Part shown: positions 1 to 5,747 of the stretch, piece by piece
Layout: each line of letters opens with the position of its first letter
Position numbering within the stretch: the first letter of the stretch is position 1
Source: an uncultured Oscillospiraceae bacterium
Lineage (GTDB): Bacteria > Bacillota > Clostridia > Oscillospirales > Oscillospiraceae
Assembly (NCBI GenBank): GCA_934668605.1
Contig: CAKUNY010000101.1
Location: 1-7,047, forward strand
Direction of reading: 5' to 3'
Length of the DNA: 7,047 nt
The notes under the pieces: generated by a model
Told to the model about the DNA's origin: nothing
Seen by the model: only the letters and a program-made list of their open reading frames with translations
The model's database searches: none
Program-made: the position numbers and the translations under genes

Positions 1-174
1 GCAAAGGTCAGCCGCTGCATCACGGTGCGCGATTCCAACGCGGATATCATGATGGTGATGCGCCTCGACCGGCCGGAGCAGCTTTCGGCCTATCTCCAGC
101 ATCCGAAGCACGTCGCGCTGGCGCAGAGTCTGAAAGACTCCGTCGCGGCCAGAATGTCTTTTGATGCAGAATAG
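1..174 (+). CDS. Dabb-family (stress-responsive alpha/beta barrel) protein, C-terminal part
   Basis: The reading frame is open from the first base and ends at TAG 172-174, giving 57 residues of the C-terminus; the start lies outside the window. The end of the protein has the pattern Tyr-Leu-x-His-Pro-x-His followed by a helix (ALAQSLKDSVAARMSFD), which is typical of the last helix of Dabb/ferredoxin-like dimeric alpha-beta barrel proteins. Members of that family are small (about 100 residues), cytosolic and dimeric, and most have no defined substrate, so no reaction can be assigned. The YkvI-like membrane gene follows after only 45 bp with no visible terminator between, so co-transcription is likely. 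The family call rests on the HP.H pattern alone; the N-terminal half would be needed to confirm it. Confidence 0.6.
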   Translation, partial: AKVSRCITVRDSNADIMMVMRLDRPEQLSAYLQHPKHVALAQSLKDSVAARMSFDAE

Positions 175-219
175 CGTCAGCTGGCGCTGATCATTTCAGA
201 AAGAAAAGAGAGAAGTCCT

Positions 220-1338
220 ATGCAAAAGAAAAAGTCCGCAGTCCCCGCGTATCTGGGTGTTGCCGCCGTCTGGATCGGCAGCCACTTCGGCCCCGGCTTT
301 GCGACCGGTGCGTTCAGCGTCCGCTGGTATGTCAAATACGGCTGGATCGGTCTGATCACGCCGCTGCTCGCCATGCTCGTGACCGGCGGCGTGATGTATT
401 ACATGCTGGAATTTGCGCGGGAGCATGGAACGCCGAACTATCGCCCCTTTGCGCGCGCCTGCTATGGAGAAAAGCTTGGAGGCGTCGTGGCGGTTCTGTA
501 TGATATCTGCTTTCTGATGACGATGATGTGCGCGGGCGGCCTTGCCTTCTCCGGCGAGGGAAAGCTTTTGCAGGGCTTTCTTGGCATCGGCTACTGGACG
601 ACCGCGATCATTACCATTCTGGTTTCCGCAGCGCTGTGCCTGTATGGTTCGAAGCTGCTGGCCAAGTCCTCCGGGTACATGATGTACGCGATCGTTGGCG
701 TTGTGCTGCTCATCACGGTTCTGGCGCTGACGCACGGAGACGGTGATGTTTCCGGTGCGTTCGCAAACTCCGCCGCAAACGCCAAGGACGAGAGCTTCCT
801 GCACGCAATTTTAGCGGCGATGCAGTACGGCTGCTTCCAGTCGACGATCGTGTTCAACGTCATGTCCGTCTGCGACGTGCTGAAGGATAAAAAAGAAGCG
901 CGCAAGGCGATCGGCGCAGGGTATGTCATTACGATCGTACTGATGATCTGCCTGATTTTTACCCTGTTCAGCTATACCAATGTTTTCGACGTCTGCGCCG
1001 AGTCGCTGCCGGTCATGGCCGTTCTGAACCGCCTCGGCATGAAATGGCTGCAATGGCTGTATGTCATTTTGATGACGCTTGCGGTTCTGACCAGTGCGGC
1101 CGGTCTTGCGCACGCGGGCAATGTCCGGTTCGATTCGCTGTTTTCGTTCATTCGCAACACGCAGCTCAGACGCTTTGTCATTACGGCGATCCTGCTCGGC
1201 ATTGCGGCGATCGGTGCGGCGCTTGGCTTCCAGGCCATGCTCCAGCAGGGCACGTCGATTGTCGGCTGGGCGGCCATTCCGGTGATCGTCATTCCTGCAT
1301 TTACCGTTGTCGCAGCGAAGGTTCGCCGCGCAGAATAA
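220..1338 (+). CDS. YkvI-family multi-pass membrane protein (LeuT-fold transporter-like)
   Basis: This 372-residue protein is highly hydrophobic, with about ten predicted membrane segments spread from residue 8 to the C-terminus. A short Lys-rich N-terminus (MQKKK) precedes the first segment, which holds a GPGFATG motif at residues 24-30. This glycine-rich break in the first membrane helix is characteristic of the YkvI group (COG3949), related to the amino acid/cation symporters of the LeuT/APC fold. Length and motif fit the family. The substrate is unknown in general and cannot be read from the sequence. The ATG at 220 follows an AGAGAAG ribosome-binding site with normal spacing, and no better start exists. 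The gene sits 45 bp behind the Dabb gene and ends 7 bp before a strong terminator hairpin, so it is the last gene of its transcript. Confidence 0.8.
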   Translation: MQKKKSAVPAYLGVAAVWIGSHFGPGFATGAFSVRWYVKYGWIGLITPLLAMLVTGGVMYYMLEFAREHGTPNYRPFARACYGEKLGGVVAVLYDICFLMTMMCAGGLAFSGEGKLLQGFLGIGYWTTAIITILVSAALCLYGSKLLAKSSGYMMYAIVGVVLLITVLALTHGDGDVSGAFANSAANAKDESFLHAILAAMQYGCFQSTIVFNVMSVCDVLKDKKEARKAIGAGYVITIVLMICLIFTLFSYTNVFDVCAESLPVMAVLNRLGMKWLQWLYVILMTLAVLTSAAGLAHAGNVRFDSLFSFIRNTQLRRFVITAILLGIAAIGAALGFQAMLQQGTSIVGWAAIPVIVIPAFTVVAAKVRRAE

Positions 1339-1345
1339 CAGCTGA

Positions 1346-1383
1346 AAACGCCTCCTGTCACCGAAAACTGGCAGGAGGCGTTT
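1346..1383. terminator. Bidirectional intrinsic terminator between convergent genes
   Basis: A 15-bp stem (1346-1360 with 1369-1383, one G-T wobble, 8-nt loop) has its GC core CGCCTCCTG flanked by AAA on the left and TTT on the right. Read on the plus strand it ends the YkvI-family transcript 8 bp after the stop. Read on the minus strand the stem is followed by TTTTC and would end the lipoprotein transcript about 60 bp after its stop. Confidence 0.85.
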
Positions 1384-1442
1384 GTTGTAATGGAAAGCGG
1401 GCGGAACGGGGAATTGGCGCGCCGCTCAGCTATCTGTGTTTT

Positions 1443-2042
1443 TTATTTGCAGTAGGTAATATCCCTGCGGTAGGTATCCAGAAGACCATCCAGATAATTT
1501 TCTACGTAGGTCTGCATCTGCTCGGGCGGATTGACCTTTGTAAATTCCAGTCCGTGCTCCGCGCAGTATTCCTGCCCGAGGGCGTTGCGGAGCTTCTGCC
1601 GCAGGATCACGCGCGGCAGCTGATCTTGTATGGCGGCGTAGTAGTCGTCCAGCGTGATGCCGGCGGCTTTGCAATACTCGTCGATATTGGCCTGCACCTC
1701 GGGGAAGTCTTCGTAGTTTTTCTTCTGCGCGGCAAACTCGCTGTCAACCTCCTCCTGCGACACGGAAAGGCCGCGGCGCTCGGCTTCATCGAGCATGATG
1801 AGATTTATGAGCAGCTGATCGACCGCGTCCTGATCGCTGACCGCCTTTCCGCCGGAGACGGCGGACTGGTTCTGCTTTTCGTAGTCGACAAGGCTTTGAT
1901 GAATTTCCGTGTCCCGGTAGCGCGCGACGACCGGATCTTGCTCCTGCGCAGCGTCCGATTCCGGCTTTGCGGCGCTGCATCCCAAAAGTGAGACGGCGCA
2001 GACCAGCGCGAGAAGAAGCAAACATGCATTGCGGGATTTCAT
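1443..2042 (-). CDS. SurA-N-like lipoprotein without a PPIase domain
   Basis: The 199-residue product begins with a short basic N-terminus and a hydrophobic stretch ending in a lipobox Leu-Leu-Gly-Cys at residues 19-22, so it should be exported and lipid-anchored at Cys22 on the outer face of the membrane. Residues about 37-160 resemble the N-terminal chaperone domain of SurA/PrsA-type foldases: a short beta strand VARYRDTEI, then helices containing LLINLIMLDEAERRGLSVSQEEVD, the usual 'eAer.Gl.vs.eEVd' signature. The parvulin (peptidyl-prolyl isomerase) domain that follows in PrsA/SurA is absent, since the protein stops after a further helical segment. It may therefore be a chaperone-like lipoprotein rather than an isomerase. 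The ATG at 2042 has an AGAGAGGA ribosome-binding site 8-9 nt upstream and a strong promoter at 2079-2107. It stands alone, convergent with the YkvI gene and divergent from the TfoX gene. Confidence 0.75.
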   Translation of the reverse strand: MKSRNACLLLLALVCAVSLLGCSAAKPESDAAQEQDPVVARYRDTEIHQSLVDYEKQNQSAVSGGKAVSDQDAVDQLLINLIMLDEAERRGLSVSQEEVDSEFAAQKKNYEDFPEVQANIDEYCKAAGITLDDYYAAIQDQLPRVILRQKLRNALGQEYCAEHGLEFTKVNPPEQMQTYVENYLDGLLDTYRRDITYCK

Positions 2043-2078
2043 ACAGACACATCCTCTCTGGCGGTTTTATCTGGAAGC

Positions 2079-2107
2079 AGCATAGCACACAATTGCCGCC
2101 TTGTCCA
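2079..2107 (-). promoter_or_regulatory. Extended -10 sigma-A-type promoter of the lipoprotein gene
   Basis: On the minus strand the -35 box is TGGACA (2107-2102), the spacer is 17 bp, and the -10 box is TATGCT (2084-2079), preceded directly by TGC, an extended -10 motif. Transcription would start near 2072, leaving a leader of about 30 nt that carries the ribosome-binding site. Confidence 0.7.
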
Positions 2108-2183
2108 GCGCGCAAAGGTGCCGGAAGATGCGGAACAAATCTGCTTCGCAAGCGTCTAAGAAAGGCCGGTGATCGAGCTTTGC

Positions 2184-2212
2184 TTGACAGGGAGTGAAGA
2201 AACCGCTATGGT
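2184..2212 (+). promoter_or_regulatory. Consensus-like sigma-A-type promoter of the TfoX-domain gene
   Basis: A perfect -35 box TTGACA (2184-2189) is followed by a 17-bp spacer and the -10 box TATGGT (2207-2212). Transcription would start near 2219. The box set is divergent from the lipoprotein promoter at 2079-2107, with about 75 bp between the two -35 boxes. It may also drive yjdF, because no terminator is visible between the TfoX gene and the riboswitch. Confidence 0.75.
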
Positions 2213-2223
2213 ATACGCAATGC

Positions 2224-2239
2224 CGCCCGAAAGCGGGCG
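2224..2239 (+). promoter_or_regulatory. Short GC hairpin in the TfoX-gene leader
   Basis: A 6-bp stem CGCCCG/CGGGCG closes an AAAG loop at 2230-2233. It lies in the predicted 44-nt leader, just after the start point and about 10 nt before the AAGGAGG site (2250-2256). It probably stabilises the transcript 5' end rather than blocking the ribosome-binding site; no regulatory role can be shown. Confidence 0.45.
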
Positions 2240-2262
2240 CGCGAATCGGAAGGAGGAGTTGA

Positions 2263-2577
2263 ATGGCAACAAGCAAGGAATACATGGAGTTTGTGCTTGA
2301 GCAGTTGGAGGGAATCGACGGCATCAGCTATAAGAAAATGTTCGGCGAGTATTTGGTTTATATCAACGGCAAGCCCGCGATCATGGTCTGCGACAACGCG
2401 GCGATGGTCAAAAAGCTTCCGGAGCTGGCTGAGCTTCAGAGCGGCGCACCCGACGCGTACCCGTATGAGGGCGCGAAGGTGCATACGCTGCTCGATATGG
2501 AAAATCACGAGCTGACGCGTCAGGTGCTGGAGATCATCGACCGCGTCACGCCGATGCCCAAGCGCAGCAAGAAGTAA
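2263..2577 (+). CDS. TfoX/Sxy N-terminal-domain protein
   Basis: The 104-residue protein matches the TfoX N-terminal domain over its whole length. The diagnostic segment is at residues 20-37, where YKKMFGEYLVYINGK corresponds to the family's conserved 'kkMFGgyglY.dgk' region. It is followed by a short strand with CDNAAM and a C-terminal helix. Proteobacterial Sxy/TfoX has an additional C-terminal domain and is a competence co-activator; stand-alone N-domain proteins such as this one have no established role. A competence function should not be assumed. The ATG at 2263 is set by a strong AAGGAGG at 2250-2256 with a 6-nt gap, behind a consensus promoter. No terminator follows the gene, so transcripts may continue into the yjdF leader. 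Confidence 0.8.
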   Translation: MATSKEYMEFVLEQLEGIDGISYKKMFGEYLVYINGKPAIMVCDNAAMVKKLPELAELQSGAPDAYPYEGAKVHTLLDMENHELTRQVLEIIDRVTPMPKRSKK

Positions 2578-2610
2578 ACACACAATGAAATATGCGAGGA
2601 TAAAAACGCA

Positions 2611-2728
2611 ACGTGCGCATTTCGCGTGCCAGAGCCGGTAGGTAGCCCGGCCGTCCCGCCTTGGCGGGGTAAGTAACCTGCCAGTCCGGTTGTCCATTCC
2701 TTGCTGCGTGCAAACAGGAGGACTGGAC
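2611..2728 (+). promoter_or_regulatory. yjdF riboswitch leader
   Basis: This leader sits directly upstream of a yjdF gene and carries the strongly conserved core of the yjdF RNA family (GAGCCGGTAGGTAGCCCGG and GTAAGTAACCTGCC). Visible pairings are 2637-2643 with 2676-2682 (GGTAGGT/ACCTGCC, one G-T), and an internal hairpin 2655-2659 with 2664-2668 around a CTTG loop. The 3' side 2681-2687 (CCAGTCC) can instead pair perfectly with 2720-2726 (GGACTGG), which includes the last two bases of the AGGAGG ribosome-binding site at 2716-2721. These two pairings share bases 2681-2682, which suggests a translational switch. Published work on the family reports binding of diverse azaaromatic compounds. 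Boundaries are approximate; the 5' end could extend to about 2600. Confidence 0.85.
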
Positions 2729-3139
2729 ATGAACGAGTTAAGGCTTACGGTGTATTTTGAAGACCCCTTCTGGGTCGGCGTTTTTGAGCGGACGCAAGGC
2801 GGGGAATATTCCGCGTGCAAGATCACCTTTGGCGCGGAGCCGAAGGATCGCGAGGTGTACGATTATATTCTGAGGCACCTTTGCACGCTTCGCTTCAGCC
2901 CCGCATTACCGGCGGAGGAGCGAGCGCTGACGGCCAACCCAAAGCGGCGGCAGCGGGAGACCAAAAAGCAGCTGGACAGCGCAGGTACCGGCACAAAATC
3001 GCAGCAGGCGCTTGCCATGCAGCGTGAGCAGCTGAAGACCGAGCGCAGACAGCAAAGCCGCGCCCGGCAGGAGGCAGAAAGGCAGCGCCGCTTTGAACAA
3101 AAGCAGCAAAAAAAGCTTCAAAAGCACCGGGGACACTGA
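2729..3139 (+). CDS. yjdF: YjdF family protein (DUF2992)
   Basis: The 136-residue protein has the YjdF/DUF2992 layout. A conserved N-terminal part (LTVYFEDPFWVGVFER at residues 6-21, then the KITFGAEPKDREVYDYIL region) is followed by a long, highly charged C-terminal tail with the NPKRRQRE and GTGTKSQQAL segments and a run of Arg/Gln/Glu/Lys, probably a helix or nucleic-acid-contacting region. The biochemical function of YjdF is unknown; its link to the yjdF riboswitch places it in a response to azaaromatic compounds. The ATG at 2729 is chosen over an in-frame ATG at 2690 because AGGAGG (2716-2721) lies 7 nt before it and because 2690 is inside the riboswitch. A GNAT gene follows 46 bp downstream with no terminator between, so the riboswitch probably affects both genes at the transcript level. 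Confidence 0.9.
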   Translation: MNELRLTVYFEDPFWVGVFERTQGGEYSACKITFGAEPKDREVYDYILRHLCTLRFSPALPAEERALTANPKRRQRETKKQLDSAGTGTKSQQALAMQREQLKTERRQQSRARQEAERQRRFEQKQQKKLQKHRGH

Positions 3140-3185
3140 CAAAGAAAGCGCCGAAGAACATGCGGAAGGGCGCGGGAGGATGCAG

Positions 3186-3644
3186 ATGCTGACCTATCAC
3201 AAGACGACGGAAGAAGAAAAGAAAGCCATTACTGCGTGGCAGTATACGGGGGAGTATGCGATCTATAATACCGCGCCATACGCCGAGCAGAAGGCGCGGG
3301 GCGTGGGCTTTGCGAACCCCAAAAACAACTTTTATTCGTTTTTGAAAGACGGCGCGCTTGTCGGCTTCATCAATCTGTATGAAGAGCAAACGGAGGTCTT
3401 CTTTGGTATCGGCGTGCGTCCGGACGCGTGCGGCGGGGGATACGGCCAGCAAATGACGCGGGCGGCCTGCGATTTATCCCACAGCCTGTTTCCAGGGAAA
3501 CCGCTGTATCTGGAGGTCAGGACGTGGAACCGAAGAGCCGTCCGGTGCTATGAAAAAGCGGGCTTTTGCATCGTCGGCGCGCCGATTCGTCAAACAACCC
3601 ACGCGGGCGACGGCGTGTTCTACCATATGGTTTATCGTGATTAA
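3186..3644 (+). CDS. GNAT-family N-acetyltransferase
   Basis: The 152-residue protein has the GNAT (Gcn5-related) fold signature. Residues 55-65 (DGALVGFINLY) form the central strands. Residues 77-87 (VRPDACGGGYG) are the acetyl-CoA pyrophosphate-binding loop, with GGGYG in place of the usual GxGxG/A. Residues 107-127 (LYLEV..WNRRAVRCYEKAGF) are the motif B strand and helix with the classic 'N..A...YEk.GF'. It should transfer acetyl from acetyl-CoA to an amine; the substrate is not predictable. The start at 3186 is chosen because GGGAGG (3174-3179) lies 6 nt upstream; the in-frame ATG at 3180 directly abuts that site, and upstream in-frame starts from 3093 lie inside yjdF. Its place behind riboswitch-controlled yjdF suggests, by inference, a role in detoxifying or tolerating the same compounds. 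Confidence 0.85.
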   Translation: MLTYHKTTEEEKKAITAWQYTGEYAIYNTAPYAEQKARGVGFANPKNNFYSFLKDGALVGFINLYEEQTEVFFGIGVRPDACGGGYGQQMTRAACDLSHSLFPGKPLYLEVRTWNRRAVRCYEKAGFCIVGAPIRQTTHAGDGVFYHMVYRD

Positions 3645-3649
3645 AAAAG

Positions 3650-3685
3650 AACCCTCTGCATGACAAGGCGCATGCGGAGGGTTTT
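3650..3685. terminator. Bidirectional intrinsic terminator between GNAT and sigma-factor fragment
   Basis: A 13-bp stem (3650-3662 with 3671-3683, one wobble pair, 8-nt loop) is followed by TTTTCT on the plus strand. On the minus strand the same stem is followed by a CTTTTTT tract. It therefore ends both the yjdF-GNAT transcript and the minus-strand sigma-factor gene whose stop is at 3691. Confidence 0.85.
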
Positions 3686-3690
3686 CTAAA

Positions 3691-3762
3691 TCAGCCGTCC
3701 GGGCGGAACGGGGAGAGCGCGTCTTCAAGCTTCTTGAGCGCCTTTTTCTCAATGCGCGATAC
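3691..3762 (-). pseudogene. sigK: C-terminal fragment of a sporulation sigma factor, probably SigK, interrupted by the element
   Basis: Read on the minus strand, 24 codons before the TGA at 3691-3693 encode VSRIEKKALKKLEDALSPF and a five-residue tail. This is the recognition helix and end of sigma-70 region 4.2. The VSRIEKKALKKL form agrees best with the SigK group (commonly ISRSYVSRIEK.AL), and less well with SigE (ISRLEKR), SigF or SigG (VSRLEK). Upstream of the Val codon GTA (3762-3760) homology ends and an in-frame TAA appears at 3777-3775. The break coincides with the centre of an 18-bp palindrome next to a serine recombinase gene, so the gene looks cut by site-specific insertion rather than decayed. 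Precise excision would be expected to rejoin it to a 5' part lying outside the window. Only about 24 residues are available, so identification as SigK rather than another sigma factor is probable, not certain. Confidence 0.6.
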
Positions 3763-3770
3763 ATCGCGCA
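3753..3770. other. Attachment-site core (attL/attR) of the integrated element
   Basis: The 18 bp form a perfect palindrome: arm TGCGCGAT (3753-3760), central dinucleotide AC (3761-3762), arm ATCGCGCA (3763-3770). Large serine recombinases cut at a central dinucleotide flanked by imperfect inverted repeats, and sigma-factor homology stops exactly at this dinucleotide, which is the first two bases of a Val codon on the minus strand. The left arm is chromosomal; the right arm would be element DNA. The recombinase stop codon is about 80 bp away, the usual arrangement. The crossover point has not been shown experimentally here. Confidence 0.6.
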
Positions 3771-3804
3771 CCGGTTATTGTAAGTGGTTTTGCTTTGAGA
3801 ATTG

Positions 3805-3821
3805 CGCCGCGGCTGGCGGCG
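3805..3821 (-). repeat. GC hairpin downstream of the recombinase gene
   Basis: A 6-bp stem CGCCGC/GCGGCG with a 5-nt loop lies 24 bp after the recombinase stop, between it and the attachment core. No U tract follows immediately on the minus strand, so it is at best a weak terminator; it could equally lie within the recombinase-binding arm region. Confidence 0.35.
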
Positions 3822-3844
3822 TAGTGAGTTGCCTGGATGGAGAA

Positions 3845-5422
3845 TTATCCTGCCTGCTGAAGCTCTGCAAAGCGGAATTTGATGATAAGCTTTTTGTCCT
3901 GCGTCAGTTCAATTCGCTCGATCAGGCTTACCAGCAGCTCCCGGTTGGCGCAGGCAGTATCGAGAAACCGCTGTACCAGTTCCTTTGCCTGATCGGCGTG
4001 CCGGACAGGGCTTTTGAGCTGCTGCTCCAATTCGCGGACACGGGCTTCGTGCCTGTCGCGCTCTTCCTTGATTCGGCTGAAAATGCGTTGGAAGTCAGCC
4101 TCCGGCAAAAGTCCTGTGAGACGGTCCGTATACATGCGATCCAGATTTTGCGTCAGCGTTTCGATTTTTCCTTGAACAAGTGCAAGCTCTGACGCAGCCG
4201 CATTGCTTTGCGCCGCTTCTTTGACGGCCTGCTCCGCAGCAGGCAGGAGCAGCTGCGGCGTCAAGTATTGCTTGCAGATTTCGCGCACCTTTTCCAGAAC
4301 CGCATCCGTTACCGTCTGCTCTTTGATGGAGTGGCAGGTACAGACGCCTGCTTTGGTAAAGCGCTGGTACGTGCGGCAGACGAAGTATAGCACATCTTCT
4401 CCTGCCGCATTTTTCCGGTTCAGTACCGCCAGCGGATATCCGCACTCATGGCAGAAGATCATGCCCTTGAGCAGAAAATCATAGGTGCGGCTTCTGGTAT
4501 GCTTTCGGCTTTCCACCTGCATCCGAACTTTCCGGAAGGTTTCCGCATCGATCAGCGGCTCATGCGTATGCTCAACGACCACCCAGTTTTCCGGGCTTTG
4601 ATGCAGACATTTTTTCGACTTGTAGCTGATCTTTACCTGCCGTCCCTGCACCATATTTCCGATATATGTCTCGTTTTGCAGCATATCAGAAATCCGTTCA
4701 CTGCTCCACAGTCCTGCGTAGGGACCTTTGCGCCCCATGTTCCACCCGCAGTAGGTCGCAGGTGTTGGAACGCCTTCTTCGTTCAGCGCGGCGGCAATTT
4801 TCCGGCAGCTGATGCCTTCCAATGCCATGGCGAAAATTCGCCGGACAACGGGAGCTACTTCCTCGTCGATAACGATTTTGTTCTTTTCTGTCGGATGCAT
4901 TTTGTAGCCGTATACCGGCTTGCCGCCGATAAATTGTCCTTTGCGCTGCTTATCGCGTTTGACCGATTTGATCTTTTTTGAAATGTCCTTGGCATACATA
5001 TCGTTCATGATGGCACGAAAGGGAGTAATGTCGTTGGCACTGGATTCAACGCCTGTATCGATCCCGTCGAGAAGGGAAATGTACCGCACCCGATGCTCGG
5101 GGAAGTACCGCTCCATGTAATGCCCGGTCATGATATAGTCGCGTCCCAGCCGGGAGAGGTCTTTGGTAATGACCATGTTGACCTTCTTCGCTTCGATATC
5201 TGCTACCATGCGCTGAAAAGCCGGACGGTCGAAGCTCGTACCGCTCCAACCGTCGTCAATATAGGTATCAACGACAGAAAGCCGGTGCTTTTGTACGAAT
5301 TCATTCAGAAGCGATTGCTGATTGGTGACGCTTTGCGATGGTCCTTCGTTCTCATCCTCCTTTGAGAGCCGGATGTATAACGCCGCATGGTAATCCATGG
5401 GGTTGCTTATCTCATTGTACAT
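3845..5422 (-). CDS. Large serine recombinase (Tn4451 TnpX / SpoIVCA type)
   Basis: The 525-residue protein has all domains of a large serine site-specific recombinase. The N-terminal resolvase catalytic domain spans residues about 11-155: YIRLSKED has the nucleophile Ser20, followed by the DGWSGTSFDRPAF segment at 57-69 and the SRLGRD arginines at 90-95. The recombinase DNA-binding domain spans about 165-300 (GKPVYGYKMHP, then ISCRKIAAALNEEGVPTP). A zinc ribbon has Cys324, Cys327, Cys349 and Cys361/363. A coiled coil runs from about 400 to 475, and a short beta-rich C-terminus follows. It should catalyse integration and excision of the element through a Ser-DNA intermediate. The ATG at 5422 has AGGAGG (5434-5429) 6 nt upstream. 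The gene appears intact and follows the 43-aa gene by 45 bp in the same direction. Its 3' end is about 80 bp from the proposed attachment core. It is close in length to SpoIVCA (about 500 residues) and shorter than TnpX. Confidence 0.95.
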   Translation of the reverse strand: MYNEISNPMDYHAALYIRLSKEDENEGPSQSVTNQQSLLNEFVQKHRLSVVDTYIDDGWSGTSFDRPAFQRMVADIEAKKVNMVITKDLSRLGRDYIMTGHYMERYFPEHRVRYISLLDGIDTGVESSANDITPFRAIMNDMYAKDISKKIKSVKRDKQRKGQFIGGKPVYGYKMHPTEKNKIVIDEEVAPVVRRIFAMALEGISCRKIAAALNEEGVPTPATYCGWNMGRKGPYAGLWSSERISDMLQNETYIGNMVQGRQVKISYKSKKCLHQSPENWVVVEHTHEPLIDAETFRKVRMQVESRKHTRSRTYDFLLKGMIFCHECGYPLAVLNRKNAAGEDVLYFVCRTYQRFTKAGVCTCHSIKEQTVTDAVLEKVREICKQYLTPQLLLPAAEQAVKEAAQSNAAASELALVQGKIETLTQNLDRMYTDRLTGLLPEADFQRIFSRIKEERDRHEARVRELEQQLKSPVRHADQAKELVQRFLDTACANRELLVSLIERIELTQDKKLIIKFRFAELQQAG

Positions 5423-5467
5423 AGGTTACCTCCTGAGATAAGCGGCTGTTCTACCTGTCTCAACATA

Positions 5468-5599
5468 CTACACATCGCGGCAAATAGCTACTGCAATCAA
5501 CTCTTTTTTCAAGAAAGAACAAAAAGACGCCTGAATCAGTTTCTCCAGAATTTGTGTACCCTCGGAATACTCGCATTGAATCGTCAAAGCCGTCTGCAT
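5468..5599 (-). CDS. Small (43-aa) protein encoded upstream of the recombinase
   Basis: A perfect anti-SD match AGGAGGTG (5614-5607) precedes two in-frame ATGs at 5605 and 5599. The second has the better 9-nt spacing, giving 43 residues beginning MQTALTIQCEYSEGTQILEK. The product reads as a short beta strand (ALTIQCEYSEG) followed by an amphipathic helix (ILEKLIQASFCSFLKKEL). I do not recognise a named family, but short proteins of this strand-helix form are often found next to recombinases of such elements. A role as a recombination-directionality or regulatory partner is speculation. It lies 45 bp upstream of the recombinase gene and is probably co-transcribed with it. Confidence 0.6.
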   Translation of the reverse strand: MQTALTIQCEYSEGTQILEKLIQASFCSFLKKELIAVAICRDV

Positions 5600-5640
5600 G
5601 ATCATGCACCTCCTGAAAAAGTCTATGACAGCATGGATGG

Positions 5641-5686
5641 GAACTTGCCGCGCACGGTCGTGCAAACTGTTTTCCGCCGCAAGTTC
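5641..5686. repeat. Inverted repeat with nested hairpin upstream of the small gene
   Basis: Arms GAACTTGC (5641-5648) and GCAAGTTC (5679-5686) are a perfect 8-bp inverted repeat, extendable by two pairs after a C-C mismatch. Inside is a second hairpin, GCACG/CGTGC (5652-5656 with 5659-5663). It lies about 40 bp upstream of the 43-aa gene start and may be a leader structure or an operator for that operon. Confidence 0.5.
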
Positions 5687-5699
5687 TCTCTTGCATGAT

Positions 5700-5730
5700 G
5701 GGGCGGCTCTGCAAAACGCAGAGCCGCCCC
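5700..5730. terminator. Strong GC hairpin, possible terminator or insulator
   Basis: A perfect 13-bp stem GGGGCGGCTCTGC/GCAGAGCCGCCCC with an AAAAC loop is the most stable hairpin in the window. On the plus strand it is followed by TGCTTTTG, a modest T tract; on the minus strand no U tract follows, yet the neighbouring genes are all on the minus strand. It may insulate the recombinase operon from upstream transcripts or be part of a longer RNA structure. Confidence 0.5.
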
Positions 5731-5732
5731 TG

Positions 5733-5747
5733 CTTTTGAAATTTTGA
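5733..5747. repeat. AT-rich 15-bp motif, copy 1
   Basis: CTTTTGAAATTTTGA at 5733-5747 is identical to 6601-6615, and its first 14 bases recur inverted at 6622-6635. This copy starts 3 bp after the GC hairpin. The copies bracket the sigma-like gene and the gene-free stretch beside it. Confidence 0.7.

Noticed and set aside
1044..1991. Plus-strand open frame of about 315 codons
   Set aside because: It overlaps the end of the YkvI gene and runs antisense to the lipoprotein gene; it has a low-complexity Cys/His/Arg/Gly-rich product with no domain and crosses the terminator hairpin at 1346-1383.
2634..2670. Resemblance of GGTAGGTAGC to part of the c-di-GMP-I riboswitch
   Set aside because: The rest of that riboswitch's conserved core is absent, whereas the adjoining sequence and the downstream gene both fit the yjdF family.
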